From assembly GCA_947628215.1 (NCBI GenBank), contig CANQYZ010000017.1, positions 1 to 35,001 on the forward strand: a stretch of DNA of 35,001 nt, given 5' to 3'. Below, one piece after another: positions 8,309 to 16,675 of this stretch. A program made the translations under genes and the position numbers. This stretch comes from an uncultured Clostridia bacterium. Its GTDB lineage: Bacteria; Bacillota; Clostridia; TANB77; CAG-508. Each line of letters opens with the position of its first letter. Within the stretch, counting starts at the first letter, position 1. Below the pieces are notes generated by a model. It was not told the origin of the DNA, did no database searches, and saw nothing but the letters and a program-made list of their open reading frames with translations.

Positions 8309-8337
8309 ATAATACCATACAGTCAGTATAAAGTCAA
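8309..8337 (-). promoter_or_regulatory. Promoter of the DUF1836 gene with internal operator-like palindrome
   Basis: On the minus strand, TTGACT (8332-8337) and TATTAT (8309-8314) have a 17-base spacer. Between them, on the plus strand, ATACAGTCAGTAT (8317-8329) is a partial palindrome with matching ATAC/GTAT arms, a likely repressor site. Confidence 0.65.
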
Positions 8338-8341
8338 TCTA

Positions 8342-8370
8342 TTGACAATGTATTACTTATATGATAATCT
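8342..8370 (+). promoter_or_regulatory. Promoter of the acyl-CoA synthetase gene
   Basis: TTGACA (8342-8347) and TAATCT (8365-8370), 17-base spacer. It is back to back with the DUF1836 promoter. The transcript would start with GGTTTTG-AAAAA-CAAAACC (8392-8410), a small hairpin just before the ribosome binding site. Confidence 0.65.
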
Positions 8371-8422
8371 AGTAATGAAAACTAGATAAAAGGTTTTGAA
8401 AAACAAAACCAAAGGAGATTTT

Positions 8423-10129
8423 ATGAACGTAAAGTTTAATAATGCTATAGAATTTAAAAATATTAAAGAACTTATGAATTATTCTATAGAAAAATACAGT
8501 AAAAATAATGCTTTTATAGTAAAACATAAAGAAGAGAAAAATGTAAATTATGAAAATATTACTTATGAGAGACTAGGAAAAGAGATAAATGCTTTAGGAA
8601 CTGCTTTTTTAAATATGGGATTTAAAGATAAAAGAATTGCTGTAATTGGAAAAAATAGATATGAATGGATGCTTTCATTTATATCTGTTATAAATGGTAC
8701 AGGAGTTGTTGTTCCACTTGATAAAGGACTTCCAGAAGGCGAAATTGAAAACTCTTTAAAAATAAGTAAAAGTGATGTAATTATATTTGAAAAAGAATAT
8801 ATAGAATCTATAAAAAAACTTATGACAAATAAAGAATTAAATTTAAAATACTTTATTTGTATGGATGATATTGAAGAAGATGGAATTTTAAATTTAAAAG
8901 ATTTGATAAATGATGGTATAAAGCAAGTAGATAGCGGAGATAGATCATATATAGATGCAAGTATTGATAGTGAAAAAATGAGCGTTTTATTATTTACTTC
9001 TGGAACAACATCTGCATCAAAAGCTGTAATGCTATGTCACAGAAACTTAGCTTCTAATCTTTATGGGCTTAACTGTTCAGAAACAATATATAGTACAGAT
9101 ATAAATATGGCATTTCTACCTTTCCATCATACATTTGGTTCAATGGCAGTTTTATTAGTTTTAAATAATGGTGGAGCAAATGTATTTTGTGATGGTATAA
9201 GACATATACAAGAGAATTTAAGAGAATATAAAGTTACAATGTTTGTATGTGTACCACTTATAATAGAATCAATGTATAAAAAAATAATGGCAACAATTGA
9301 AAAACAAGGCAAAATGAAAAAAGTACAATTAGGATTAAAAATTACTAAATTCTTAAGAAAATTCCATATAGATATTAGAAAAAAAGTATTTAAAGAAATT
9401 AGTGATAATTTAGGAGGTCACTTAAGATTTATAGTAAGCGGTGCTTCTGGAATAGATAGAAAAGTTGCAGAAAGTTTTAATGATTTTGGATTTTTAACAG
9501 TACAAGGATATGGACTAACTGAAACATCACCAGTTCTATTTGCAGAAAAAGAAGATTTAATAAGATATGGATCTGTTGGTATTCCACTTATAAATGTAGA
9601 AGCTAAAATAGAAAATAAAAATGAAGATGGAATCGGGGAAATAGTTGCAAAAGGTCCAAATGTAATGCTTGGATATTATGAAAATGAAGAAGAAACAAAT
9701 AAAGTATTAAAAGACGGATGGTTTTATACTGGCGATTTAGGATATTTAGATAAAGATGGATGTCTTTTTATAACAGGAAGAAAGAAAAACGTAATAGTAC
9801 TTAAAAATGGAAAAAACATATATCCAGAAGAATTAGAAGAGGTTATAAGTAATTTAAGCTATGTTGAAGAAAATATGGTATATGGAAAAGAAAAAGATGA
9901 TGACTTATTACTTTCTGTAAAAATTGTTTATAATAAAGATTATGTTAGAGAAAAGTTTGGAAATATAACAGAAGAGGAACTAAAAAATATTATTTGGAAT
10001 GATATAAAAAATATAAATAAAAAACTTCCTACCTACAAACATATTAAAAATTTAAATTTAACTGATGTTCCAATGATTAAAACTACGACAGCAAAAATCA
10101 AAAGATTTGAAGAGATTAAAGCAAGCTAA
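8423..10129 (+). CDS. Long-chain acyl-CoA synthetase / AMP-dependent ligase
   Basis: ATP-dependent activation of a carboxylic acid, probably a long-chain fatty acid, to acyl-AMP and then acyl-CoA. The ANL-superfamily motifs are in order: the P-loop LLFTSGTTSASKAVM (about residue 188-202), GYGLTETSP (about 363), YTGDLGY (about 435), GRKKNVI (about 450), and a C-terminal TTTAKIKR with the expected catalytic lysine. The chosen ATG has AAAGGAG five bases upstream; an in-frame TTG at 8396 lies too far upstream and has no such site. At 568 residues it is full length for a FadD-like enzyme without extra domains. Substrate chain length cannot be told from sequence. Confidence 0.88.
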   Translation: MNVKFNNAIEFKNIKELMNYSIEKYSKNNAFIVKHKEEKNVNYENITYERLGKEINALGTAFLNMGFKDKRIAVIGKNRYEWMLSFISVINGTGVVVPLDKGLPEGEIENSLKISKSDVIIFEKEYIESIKKLMTNKELNLKYFICMDDIEEDGILNLKDLINDGIKQVDSGDRSYIDASIDSEKMSVLLFTSGTTSASKAVMLCHRNLASNLYGLNCSETIYSTDINMAFLPFHHTFGSMAVLLVLNNGGANVFCDGIRHIQENLREYKVTMFVCVPLIIESMYKKIMATIEKQGKMKKVQLGLKITKFLRKFHIDIRKKVFKEISDNLGGHLRFIVSGASGIDRKVAESFNDFGFLTVQGYGLTETSPVLFAEKEDLIRYGSVGIPLINVEAKIENKNEDGIGEIVAKGPNVMLGYYENEEETNKVLKDGWFYTGDLGYLDKDGCLFITGRKKNVIVLKNGKNIYPEELEEVISNLSYVEENMVYGKEKDDDLLLSVKIVYNKDYVREKFGNITEEELKNIIWNDIKNINKKLPTYKHIKNLNLTDVPMIKTTTAKIKRFEEIKAS

Positions 10130-10131
10130 AT

Positions 10132-10171
10132 AAAAAAGAGACAAAGATGAAAAATATTTGTCTCTTTTTTT
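10132..10171 (+). terminator. Intrinsic terminator
   Basis: AAAAAAGAGACAAA pairs with TTTGTCTCTTTTTT, ending in a T-run. Confidence 0.88.
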
Positions 10172-10195
10172 GGCTTTTCTTTATTTAATTTTCAA

Positions 10196-10224
10196 TTGAC
10201 AAGTAAATTTATAAAAATTATAAT
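10196..10224 (+). promoter_or_regulatory. Promoter of the NrdD-like gene
   Basis: Consensus TTGACA (10196-10201) and TATAAT (10219-10224) with a 17-base spacer. No NrdR-box-like pair is obvious nearby. Confidence 0.8.
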
Positions 10225-10250
10225 CTAAATTACTAAGGAGGATTACATTT

Positions 10251-12407
10251 ATGTCAGATATAGATAATAAATTTTTAGGCATTACTGTTATAAAAAGAGA
10301 TGGAAAAAAAGTGGCTTTTGATGAGTCAAAAATTGCAGTTGCTATAAAAAAAGGATTTGACAGTATAAAAAATGAAAATCCAAAACAAGATGAGTATACA
10401 GAAAAAGATATATATAAAATATATAATCTTGTACTTCAAAATATATCTAATTCAGGAAAAGACAAGATTAAAATAGAAGAGATACAAGATTTGATAGAAG
10501 AGGCTTTGAAAAAAGAAGGGTATGAAGATGTACTTGAATCTTTTTCAAGCTATAGAGAAAGAAGAAATCAATCAAGAAAATTATTTATAGATGAAAAAAA
10601 ACAACATACTTTTTTAAAGGCTATTGAAAATTTAAATATAGAACCACAAAATGAAAATGAAGTACCAAAAAAAGCTGCAACTTCTATGGGAACAATGCTA
10701 AAATATGGTCAAACTTTATCTAAAGAATTTTCTATGTCATATTTACTAAAAAGAAAAGTAGCAGATGCTCATGAAGGTGGAAGTATATACATACACGATT
10801 TGGAATATCTTCCAATGGGAACTACAAATAGCACTCATATAGATTTAAATAAATTATTTACTGATGGTTTTTCAACAGGAGTAGGATTCTTGAGAGAGCC
10901 TAATAACATTATGACTTATGCAATACTTACATCTATTGCTATTCAAACAAATCAAAATGATCAAGCTGGAGAACAATCTATTCCAGCATTAGACTATTAT
11001 TTTGCACCAGGAATTGTAAAATCATTTAAAAAGGAATTTAAGCAAGCTGTATATGATTTTTTAGATTATACGGACTTTGGAATATTTGCTGCTGTAAACG
11101 GTATGGAAAGAGAAATTGATAAAATTACAAAAATAGATTTTGATATTTCTATTTTTGATACTTATTGTAGAGAATCTGAACAACTTAAAAGATTGTTTAG
11201 GATAGCATATAAGAAAGCTTTAACTAAAACAGATAAATTAACTTATCAGGCTATGGAAGCTTTAATACATAATTTAAATACAATGAGATCTAGAGCAGGA
11301 GCAGAAGTTCCAGATTCTACAGTAAATCTTGGAACTGATACTACAAAAGAAGGTAGAATGATAACTTTAAATTATCTAAAAGCTATAGATGCTGGAATTG
11401 GAAATAATGAAATACCAATGTATCCTAAAACTGTATTTAAAGTTAAAGAAGGTGTAAATTATAATAAAAATGATGTAAATTATGATCTTCTAAAACTTGC
11501 TTGTGAAATAAATTCTAGAAAGTCTATTATATCATTTTCGTTTTTAGATTCAGACTTTAATATAAAAAAATATGATAGTGAAGATTATAGTAGCGAAGTA
11601 GCTTATATGAATTCATCAATAAGAGTATATGAAAATATTATTGACGAATCAAGACAGACATCAGTTTCAAGAGGAAATTTAGCAACTACTAGTATAAATC
11701 TTCCAAGAATAGGAATAAAACATGGAATTATAAATCACGAAAAAGTTGACATGCAAGGATTTTATGAAGAGCTTGATAAAAAACTTGAATTAATAAAAGA
11801 AGAACTACTTGAGAGATTTACAAGTCAAGAAGATAAAAGAGTATATAATTTTCCATTTTTAATAGGACAAGGAATATGGATAGATAGTGAAAAACTAAAG
11901 CCATATGATAGACTTCGTAGAGTAAATAAGCATGGTACTTTATCTATAGGAATAATTGGACTTGCTGAGTGTTTAAAGGCACTAACTGGAAAACATCATG
12001 GAGAAAGTGCTGAATCACAAAAATTAGGACTTGAAATAGTAGAACATATTAGAAAAAAAGCTGATGAATATAGCATAAAGCATCATTTAAACTTTAATAT
12101 TAGAGCGGTTAGAAGAGAAGAAGTTCTTGAGAATTTTATGACTTTAGATAAATCTATTTTTGGTAAAGAAAAAGGTATCACAGATAAGGAAAAGTATTCT
12201 GAAGGATTTTGTATACCAGAAGATTATAATATTTCAATTGATGATAAGATTGCAATTGAAGCGAAATATCATAGTTTAACAAATGGTGGACATGAAATTG
12301 TAATTGACATGGGAAGTAAATCAATTGGAAATCCTGATGTATATGAAAAGACATTAAGAAAGATGAAAGAAAATAATATTGGTTTTGGAAAGATGATTGT
12401 AAAATAA
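10251..12407 (+). CDS. NrdD-family protein lacking catalytic cysteines and glycyl-radical domain
   Basis: 718 residues aligning along most of class III anaerobic ribonucleotide reductase. An ATP-cone comes first (about 10-105, VIKRDGKKVAFDESKI). The barrel follows, with MGTMLKYGQTL, FSTGVGFLREPNNI, SRGNLATTSINLPRIG and KHGTLSIGIIGLAECLKAL, all strongly conserved. Three essential features are absent. The family TTTCCQID reads TTNSTHID (S194, T195). The family YMGCRTRV reads YMNSSIRV (S455 in place of the radical-accepting Cys). The chain stops at GFGKMIVK, before the zinc-binding CxxC pairs and the RxxGY glycyl-radical site. A terminator follows, so no missing exon-like piece is downstream. 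The start has a strong AAGGAGG site. It is probably a pseudoenzyme with a regulatory or structural role; an active NrdD would have to be elsewhere in the genome. Confidence 0.85.
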   Translation: MSDIDNKFLGITVIKRDGKKVAFDESKIAVAIKKGFDSIKNENPKQDEYTEKDIYKIYNLVLQNISNSGKDKIKIEEIQDLIEEALKKEGYEDVLESFSSYRERRNQSRKLFIDEKKQHTFLKAIENLNIEPQNENEVPKKAATSMGTMLKYGQTLSKEFSMSYLLKRKVADAHEGGSIYIHDLEYLPMGTTNSTHIDLNKLFTDGFSTGVGFLREPNNIMTYAILTSIAIQTNQNDQAGEQSIPALDYYFAPGIVKSFKKEFKQAVYDFLDYTDFGIFAAVNGMEREIDKITKIDFDISIFDTYCRESEQLKRLFRIAYKKALTKTDKLTYQAMEALIHNLNTMRSRAGAEVPDSTVNLGTDTTKEGRMITLNYLKAIDAGIGNNEIPMYPKTVFKVKEGVNYNKNDVNYDLLKLACEINSRKSIISFSFLDSDFNIKKYDSEDYSSEVAYMNSSIRVYENIIDESRQTSVSRGNLATTSINLPRIGIKHGIINHEKVDMQGFYEELDKKLELIKEELLERFTSQEDKRVYNFPFLIGQGIWIDSEKLKPYDRLRRVNKHGTLSIGIIGLAECLKALTGKHHGESAESQKLGLEIVEHIRKKADEYSIKHHLNFNIRAVRREEVLENFMTLDKSIFGKEKGITDKEKYSEGFCIPEDYNISIDDKIAIEAKYHSLTNGGHEIVIDMGSKSIGNPDVYEKTLRKMKENNIGFGKMIVK

Positions 12408-12413
12408 AAAATA

Positions 12414-12447
12414 CTCTGCAAGATTTATTTTTGCAGAGATTTTTTTA
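12414..12447. terminator. Bidirectional intrinsic terminator
   Basis: CTCTGCAA (12414-12421) pairs with TTGCAGAG (12431-12438), with a T-run after it on the plus strand and another on the minus strand. It serves the convergent NrdD-like and glycosyltransferase genes. Confidence 0.85.
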
Positions 12448-13201
12448 TTTTTTATCCTTTTTTACATTTTCTTCTTTTTTTAAATCATCTTTATGTATTT
12501 CATTATATGCGTCATCATATTCTTCACTTGTAATATATCCATTTTTTAGCATAGATTCTAAAACAATTTCTTGACGCCTTAGAGATAATTTTTTGTTACT
12601 ATTTGGAGAATATATACTAGGTGCATTTGGAATCCCTGCTAAAAGTGCACATTCTGCAAGTGTCATATCTTTAGGCTCTTTATCAAAATATCCTACGCAG
12701 GCATCATATATTCCATAATATCCGACTACCATAGTAGTTTATATTAACATATATTTCTAAGATTTCTCTTTTTGAATATTTTTCTTCTATATCAAATGAA
12801 GTAAACATTTCTGCAACTTTTCTAGTAAGCTTTTTTTCTTGAGTAAAAAATACATTTTTTGCAACTTGCTGAGTAATAGTACTTCCACCTTCTGTAAAAT
12901 TGTTATCTTTAATATTTACAAAAACAGCTCTTACAATTGATGTTATATCAATTGCAGGGTGATTATAAAATCTATTATCTTCTATAGAAATTACAGCATC
13001 TAAAAAGTCTTGTGGAAGATCATCTAATTGAACATAAGTATCACTTTTTTGTATTTTATCAAACTTTTCTTTTATAGTATTGTCTGAGATAGTTCTTTTA
13101 TAGTAAGAATATCCAGAAATAAAAAAGATACCAAGTAAACTGCAAGCAATTGCAATGATAATTATAAAAAGTTTAAATAAGAATTTTAATATATTTTTCA
13201 T
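12445..13201 (-). CDS. Peptidoglycan glycosyltransferase (GT51, monofunctional) with one +1 frameshift at CGGA
   Basis: Two minus-strand frames (13201-12725 and 12720-12445) join into about 251 residues. An N-terminal membrane anchor (about 5-33) is followed by a complete GT51 domain that polymerises lipid II outside the membrane. Motifs in order: IEDNRFYNHPAID (73-85, catalytic Glu), GGSTITQQVAKN (105-116), KYSKREILEIYVN (141-153), NYYGS(G)YYGIYDA across the junction, and LAECALLAGIPNAPSIYSP. The chain ends in a short charged tail with no transpeptidase domain. The frame break is at a CGGA. Reading it as C-GGA restores a Gly that is strongly conserved in the family YxGxGxYGI motif, so the fold would be intact. 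Confidence 0.82.
12721..12724 (-). other. +1 frameshift site CGGA (minus strand, site 3)
   Basis: Minus-strand codons GGT AGT CGG ATA would end at a TGA six codons after the CGG. GGT AGT C-GGA TAT TAT GGA restores the GT51 motif with the conserved Gly in place. Confidence 0.8.
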
Positions 13202-13366
13202 CTGTAGTCCTTTCTATATTAAATTATATATATAAACTTAAAATAATGAAATATCTTGAGGAAAAAGTAAAGTAAATGTAATGTACTTTTTTTTAATAAT
13301 AATATATAATTTACTAAGATTGTTTAGTTTTTTAAATCTTAGGACTAAATAAAAAGGAGAAAAGTT

Positions 13367-14083
13367 ATGGAAAAGAAAAAGTTTAGTGTACCACTTGTAT
13401 TATTATGTTTAACAATTGCAATTATTATTGTAATGGGGATTATAATTTTTAGATTTTATTCAGATAATAAGAGAGTAAATGAAGATTTAGCAAAACTTCA
13501 AAATCAAGTTTCAGAGCTTGAAAAAGAAAATACTAATGCTTATACTGAAAACGCATTAGAAAATTCTAATGAAAATATGGCAGATAATCAAACCGATGCA
13601 GAAAATGAAATTACTTTAGAACAAGCAAAAAAAGTAGCTGAAGATTATTTAAGCTTAGATGCTGCTTTAGGATGTGATTGCCTTTTAGAAGAACTTACAA
13701 GTAAAAAAGTGTTAGAATATAATCCAGAAGAGGATAATGTAATAAGTGATGAAGAAGTTATTACAAAAGTAAAATTTTCTGATTATAAATCTGCAATGCT
13801 AAATTATGTATCAGAAAAAGAATTTGAAAGAAGTTTTCGTAGTAATCGTATAGAATTTAGAGAAAATGAAGAAGGATTTTTAGTAAAACAGCAAGGCGGT
13901 GGCGGATCAGTAGAGCACAACATAAAAGAAATAACTAAAAATGATGATGGAAGTTACCATGTAATCTCTGAAGCTACTCTTGTAGATGCAAATGATACGA
14001 AAGAAAATAGAGAATATGACTTTACTTTTATACTATTAAATGGAAAGTATGTAGTTGATTCATGTGTAGAAAAAGAGGAATAA
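13367..14083 (+). CDS. Membrane-anchored extracytoplasmic protein with coiled coil
   Basis: 238 residues: a cytoplasmic KKK start, one membrane span (about 8-28), a short coiled coil (about 32-52, NEDLAKLQNQVSELEKEN), an Asn/Glu-rich linker (to about 80), and a C-terminal alpha/beta domain beginning EITLEQAKKVAEDYLSLDA. The domain layout suggests an NTF2-like or IseA-like extracellular fold, but I cannot assign it firmly. It has an AAAAGGAG ribosome binding site. The next gene starts 6 bases after its stop, so the two are probably one operon. Confidence 0.75.
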   Translation: MEKKKFSVPLVLLCLTIAIIIVMGIIIFRFYSDNKRVNEDLAKLQNQVSELEKENTNAYTENALENSNENMADNQTDAENEITLEQAKKVAEDYLSLDAALGCDCLLEELTSKKVLEYNPEEDNVISDEEVITKVKFSDYKSAMLNYVSEKEFERSFRSNRIEFRENEEGFLVKQQGGGGSVEHNIKEITKNDDGSYHVISEATLVDANDTKENREYDFTFILLNGKYVVDSCVEKEE

Positions 14084-14089
14084 AAGACT

Positions 14090-14410
14090 ATGTATGAAAT
14101 AGCTATTATATTATTTGTTCTTGCTATGCTTATAATTTTTCGTAAATGGTGTGGTAATAGAGAAATTCTTTTTTATAGAGTATTACTTGCAATAGGCTTA
14201 TTACCATTTATATGTAATTTTATATATTCAATTATGTCGACTAGAAATGGATTTGTTTTATTTGATTTTCCAAAGACATATGGATTAAAAGCTTTTGGAA
14301 CATGTTTTTTTGTATATATTATGTTTGGACTTCCAATATTTTTAATAGCTGGAATTGCAATAATTATATCTACTATAAAACTAATAAAACTAAATAAAAA
14401 AGTTAAGTAA
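14090..14410 (+). CDS. Small membrane protein with three spans, unknown function
   Basis: 106 residues with hydrophobic spans at about 3-17, 30-50 and 72-96. There is no recognised motif. It starts 6 bases after the preceding membrane protein gene and is probably translated from the same mRNA. Confidence 0.62.
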   Translation: MYEIAIILFVLAMLIIFRKWCGNREILFYRVLLAIGLLPFICNFIYSIMSTRNGFVLFDFPKTYGLKAFGTCFFVYIMFGLPIFLIAGIAIIISTIKLIKLNKKVK

Positions 14411-14531
14411 ATTTAATGATTTATAAGAAATTAAGTCTTTTACAAAATATAGAAAAACTTATAAAGACATTTTTTTAGAAAAATACACTGACGAATCATG
14501 AACAAATTAAGAATTTTTAGGAGATACAGAA

Positions 14532-14852
14532 ATGGTTAAAAAAACAATAAACAAAGATATATTAAAAAGTATAAATAAATATGTTGAAGAAATAAAAAAA
14601 CATTATAACATTGTTGCTATAATTCTATTTGGCTCTTATGCAAAAGGAACAGAACATGAAGATAGCGATATTGATATTGCAATTGTTTCAGAAGACTTCG
14701 ATGACATTTATGATAGTATGGCAGATTTAATGGGGATGACATGGGATATAGATGCAAGGATTGAACCACATCCTATAAAGAAAAAAGATTTTGATGAAGA
14801 GTCTAATTATTTTGTCAAAGAAATAATAGATACTGGTATAAAAGTAGCATAA
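14532..14852 (+). CDS. MNT-type nucleotidyltransferase domain protein
   Basis: 106 residues matching the minimal nucleotidyltransferase (polymerase beta superfamily) fold: helix, then LFGSYAKGTEHEDSDIDIAIV (about residues 34-54) with the GS and DxD metal-binding triad, and a third acidic position in DIDARIEP (about 76-83). Such proteins often pair with a HEPN partner as toxin-antitoxin modules. No HEPN gene follows here, so it may be a solitary member. It has a TAGGAG ribosome binding site 8 bases upstream. Confidence 0.85.
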   Translation: MVKKTINKDILKSINKYVEEIKKHYNIVAIILFGSYAKGTEHEDSDIDIAIVSEDFDDIYDSMADLMGMTWDIDARIEPHPIKKKDFDEESNYFVKEIIDTGIKVA

Positions 14853-14907
14853 TATTTATATGTTATTTTGTGTTCGAATATGCCTATCTTTTTCATTATA
14901 AGCAAAC

Positions 14908-14940
14908 TAAAAAGAGTTAGTTTAATTACTAACTTTTTTC
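14908..14940. terminator. Bidirectional intrinsic terminator
   Basis: AAAGAGTTAGT pairs with ACTAACTTTTTT around TTAATT, between the nucleotidyltransferase gene and the convergent KilA-N remnant. Confidence 0.7.
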
Positions 14941-15420
14941 TTATTTTTCTCCTAAAAGTTTTGGCATATTGCTATCTAAATTTTCTATCTTTTTTATACC
15001 TGAAGAATACTGTAAAATATCAAATTGTTCTCTTGCAATTTCATTTAACCTTTCCAATCTCTTGATTTGTGGTAAAACTTGTTCAATCATTTCTGCATTT
15101 AAATTTTCTAAATTTACTAAAATGACTAATTGTAATATGATTATAACCGACTTCGTCAATTTTAATTCTGTGGGATTCCACGGAATTAAAATTATCATTG
15201 TGTAATTCTTCCCATAAGCTATAAAAGGCAAAAGAATCTTTATTTGACATCCAATTTCTTATAATACCAGATGAATCTTTAGGATTTTCATATTTTGCTA
15301 AATCCGTTAATGAAATATAATCTACATTTCCGACTATCATTACTCAAACTATATTCTATGGTATATTCTTTTAAATTATTTTCTGGATTTAGTTTTTCTT
15401 TTTTCTTTTCTAAAAAAGAA
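14941..15420 (-). pseudogene. KilA-N domain protein remnant with internal deletion
   Basis: The minus strand reads EYTIEYSLSNDS, then (after a CGGA at 15332-15329) GNVDYISLTDLAKY and GIIRNWMSNKDSF, a clear KilA-N start. The frame is lost after VGYNHITIS. The C-terminal part resumes in another frame with LVNLENLNAEMIEQ and RLERLNEIAREQFDIL, which fits the end of phage-type KilA-N proteins. The middle of the domain (well over 100 residues) is missing, so the gene is dead. No start codon with a ribosome binding site is present; the ATG at 15340 has none. KilA-N proteins are typical of phages and mobile DNA, and this one lies directly behind a tRNA gene. Confidence 0.72.
15329..15332 (-). other. 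Possible +1 frameshift site CGGA in a pseudogene (site 5)
   Basis: Minus-strand codons GAT AGT CGG AAA would run out of frame. GAT AGT C-GGA AAT GTA joins an N-terminal beta-strand-like segment to the KilA-N core. The evidence is weaker than at the other sites because the gene is otherwise degraded. Confidence 0.4.
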
Positions 15421-15450
15421 AAAACTTACGAAAACTTTACAGTTCGTAAG
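15412..15450 (-). terminator. Intrinsic terminator of tRNA-Thr
   Basis: On the minus strand CTTACGAA and TTCGTAAG pair and are followed by TTTTTTCTTTTTT. Confidence 0.8.
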
Positions 15451-15461
15451 CTGTCTTAATT

Positions 15462-15537
15462 TGGAGCCATTAGGCAGAATTGAACTGCCGACCTACAGGT
15501 TACGAATCTGTTGCTCTACCAACTGAGCTATAATGGC
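15462..15537 (-). tRNA. tRNA-Thr(CGT)
   Basis: 76-base cloverleaf on the minus strand: acceptor GCCATTA pairs with TAATGGC, T discriminator, encoded CCA. The anticodon loop TTCGTAA gives CGT, reading ACG. Confidence 0.93.
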
Positions 15538-15628
15538 ATTTATTTTTACAAAGAAGATTATAGCATAAAAGAATAAAGGTATCAATTAAAAAAAGTTGAA
15601 AATTCAAGCATTTTTTTCATAAAAACTA

Positions 15629-15657
15629 TTGAATTATGTAAACTTATGTGTTACAAT
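15629..15657 (+). promoter_or_regulatory. Promoter of the sortase gene
   Basis: TTGAAT (15629-15634) and TACAAT (15652-15657) with a 17-base spacer. Confidence 0.6.
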
Positions 15658-15695
15658 ATTGTAGAAAGTTGTTTTGAAAAGGAGTGAAAAATACT

Positions 15696-16583
15696 ATGCT
15701 TAAGATAAGCAAGAAAGTAGCTACTATGATAGTATTTGGACTACTTGTTTGTGACACCTTATTCATAGTACTAAGATTAGGATTTTTCACTAATGATAAG
15801 TTAAAGAAAGATACAATAGAAAAATCAGCAGTTATCAATATGAACGAAGAAAAAGTTAAAGAAAATGCTGAAAAATTATTAGAAACAAATTTAGAAGAGT
15901 TAGTAAGACAAAAAAAAGAAAATGAAGCAAGTAGTTTACAAAAACGAAAGCAAGAATTAGAAAAAATTGCTTCAAAAAGCAGTATAAGAGAAGAAAGTAA
16001 TGCTACTAAAGAAGTAACAGTAAGAAAAACTACTACAAAGGCAAAAACTTCATCTTCAACAACAACTAAAAAGAAAAATACAAATACAAAAAAAGCAACA
16101 ACTTCTACTAAAAAAACATCTACATCAGCTAAAAAGACTACTACAAAAAAGAAAACTACAACTAGTACATCTAAAGTAAGCAGTAGCTATAAAGGATATG
16201 AAACAATAGGAAGAATAGAAATTCCAAAAACAGGAGTTAATATTCCAATACTAAAAAAAGTATATGCAAGCGGTATGGAATTTGCATCATGTCTTTTATA
16301 TACAAATGGAGCTTTAAATAAAAGTGGAAATTCAGTAATTATTGGACATAATTATAATAACGGAAAGTTATTTTCAAACAATAAGAAACTAAAAGTAGGA
16401 GACAAAATATATATAACTACATTAGATGGAACAAAAGTAACTTATACAATTTATAAGAAATTTACAACAACTGATGATGATGCAAGTTTCTTTAAAAGAA
16501 AGACAGATACTCCAGAAATAAGTATATCTACTTGTTCTGATGATGAAACACATAGAATTGTAATTTTAGCAAGAAAACAATAA
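15696..16583 (+). CDS. Sortase family protein with long Lys/Thr-rich linker
   Basis: 295 residues from the ATG, which lies 11 bases after AAAAGGAG; the GTG at 15684 overlaps that site. An N-terminal membrane anchor (about 8-28) is followed by a charged helix (about 45-95), a low-complexity linker of repeated Lys/Thr/Ser (about 105-165), and a C-terminal sortase transpeptidase domain. The catalytic triad is visible: His in IIGHNYNNG (about 217), Cys in ISISTCSDD (about 279) and Arg in HRIVILARK. Sortases join sorting-signal proteins to the wall or to each other. No LPxTG-type substrate is visible in the window. The class cannot be set from sequence inspection, and the long basic linker is unusual. 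Confidence 0.87.
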   Translation: MLKISKKVATMIVFGLLVCDTLFIVLRLGFFTNDKLKKDTIEKSAVINMNEEKVKENAEKLLETNLEELVRQKKENEASSLQKRKQELEKIASKSSIREESNATKEVTVRKTTTKAKTSSSTTTKKKNTNTKKATTSTKKTSTSAKKTTTKKKTTTSTSKVSSSYKGYETIGRIEIPKTGVNIPILKKVYASGMEFASCLLYTNGALNKSGNSVIIGHNYNNGKLFSNNKKLKVGDKIYITTLDGTKVTYTIYKKFTTTDDDASFFKRKTDTPEISISTCSDDETHRIVILARKQ

Positions 16584-16625
16584 TAATTATTATATAGATT
16601 TAATATGATTAAATTTAAAAAAAAT

Positions 16626-16662
16626 CCGTTGTGTTTATAGACTTATGACATGACGTTTTTTT
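16626..16662 (+). terminator. Intrinsic terminator
   Basis: CGTTGTGT (16627-16634) pairs with ACATGACG (16648-16655) using two G-U pairs, followed by seven T. Confidence 0.65.
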
Positions 16663-16675
16663 ATGCTTAAAATTA

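Noticed and set aside
12408..12445. Glycyl-radical tail of NrdD lost by a frameshift
   Set aside because: The bases after the stop form a terminator and no downstream frame contains CxxC or RxxGY, so the tail is absent rather than frameshifted. There is also no in-frame CGG near the end.
14532..14852. Complete MNT/HEPN toxin-antitoxin module
   Set aside because: Only the nucleotidyltransferase is present; no HEPN ORF lies on either side.
15083..15340. Intact KilA-N gene starting at the ATG 15340
   Set aside because: There is no ribosome binding site, the middle of the domain is deleted, and the C-terminal part lies in another frame.
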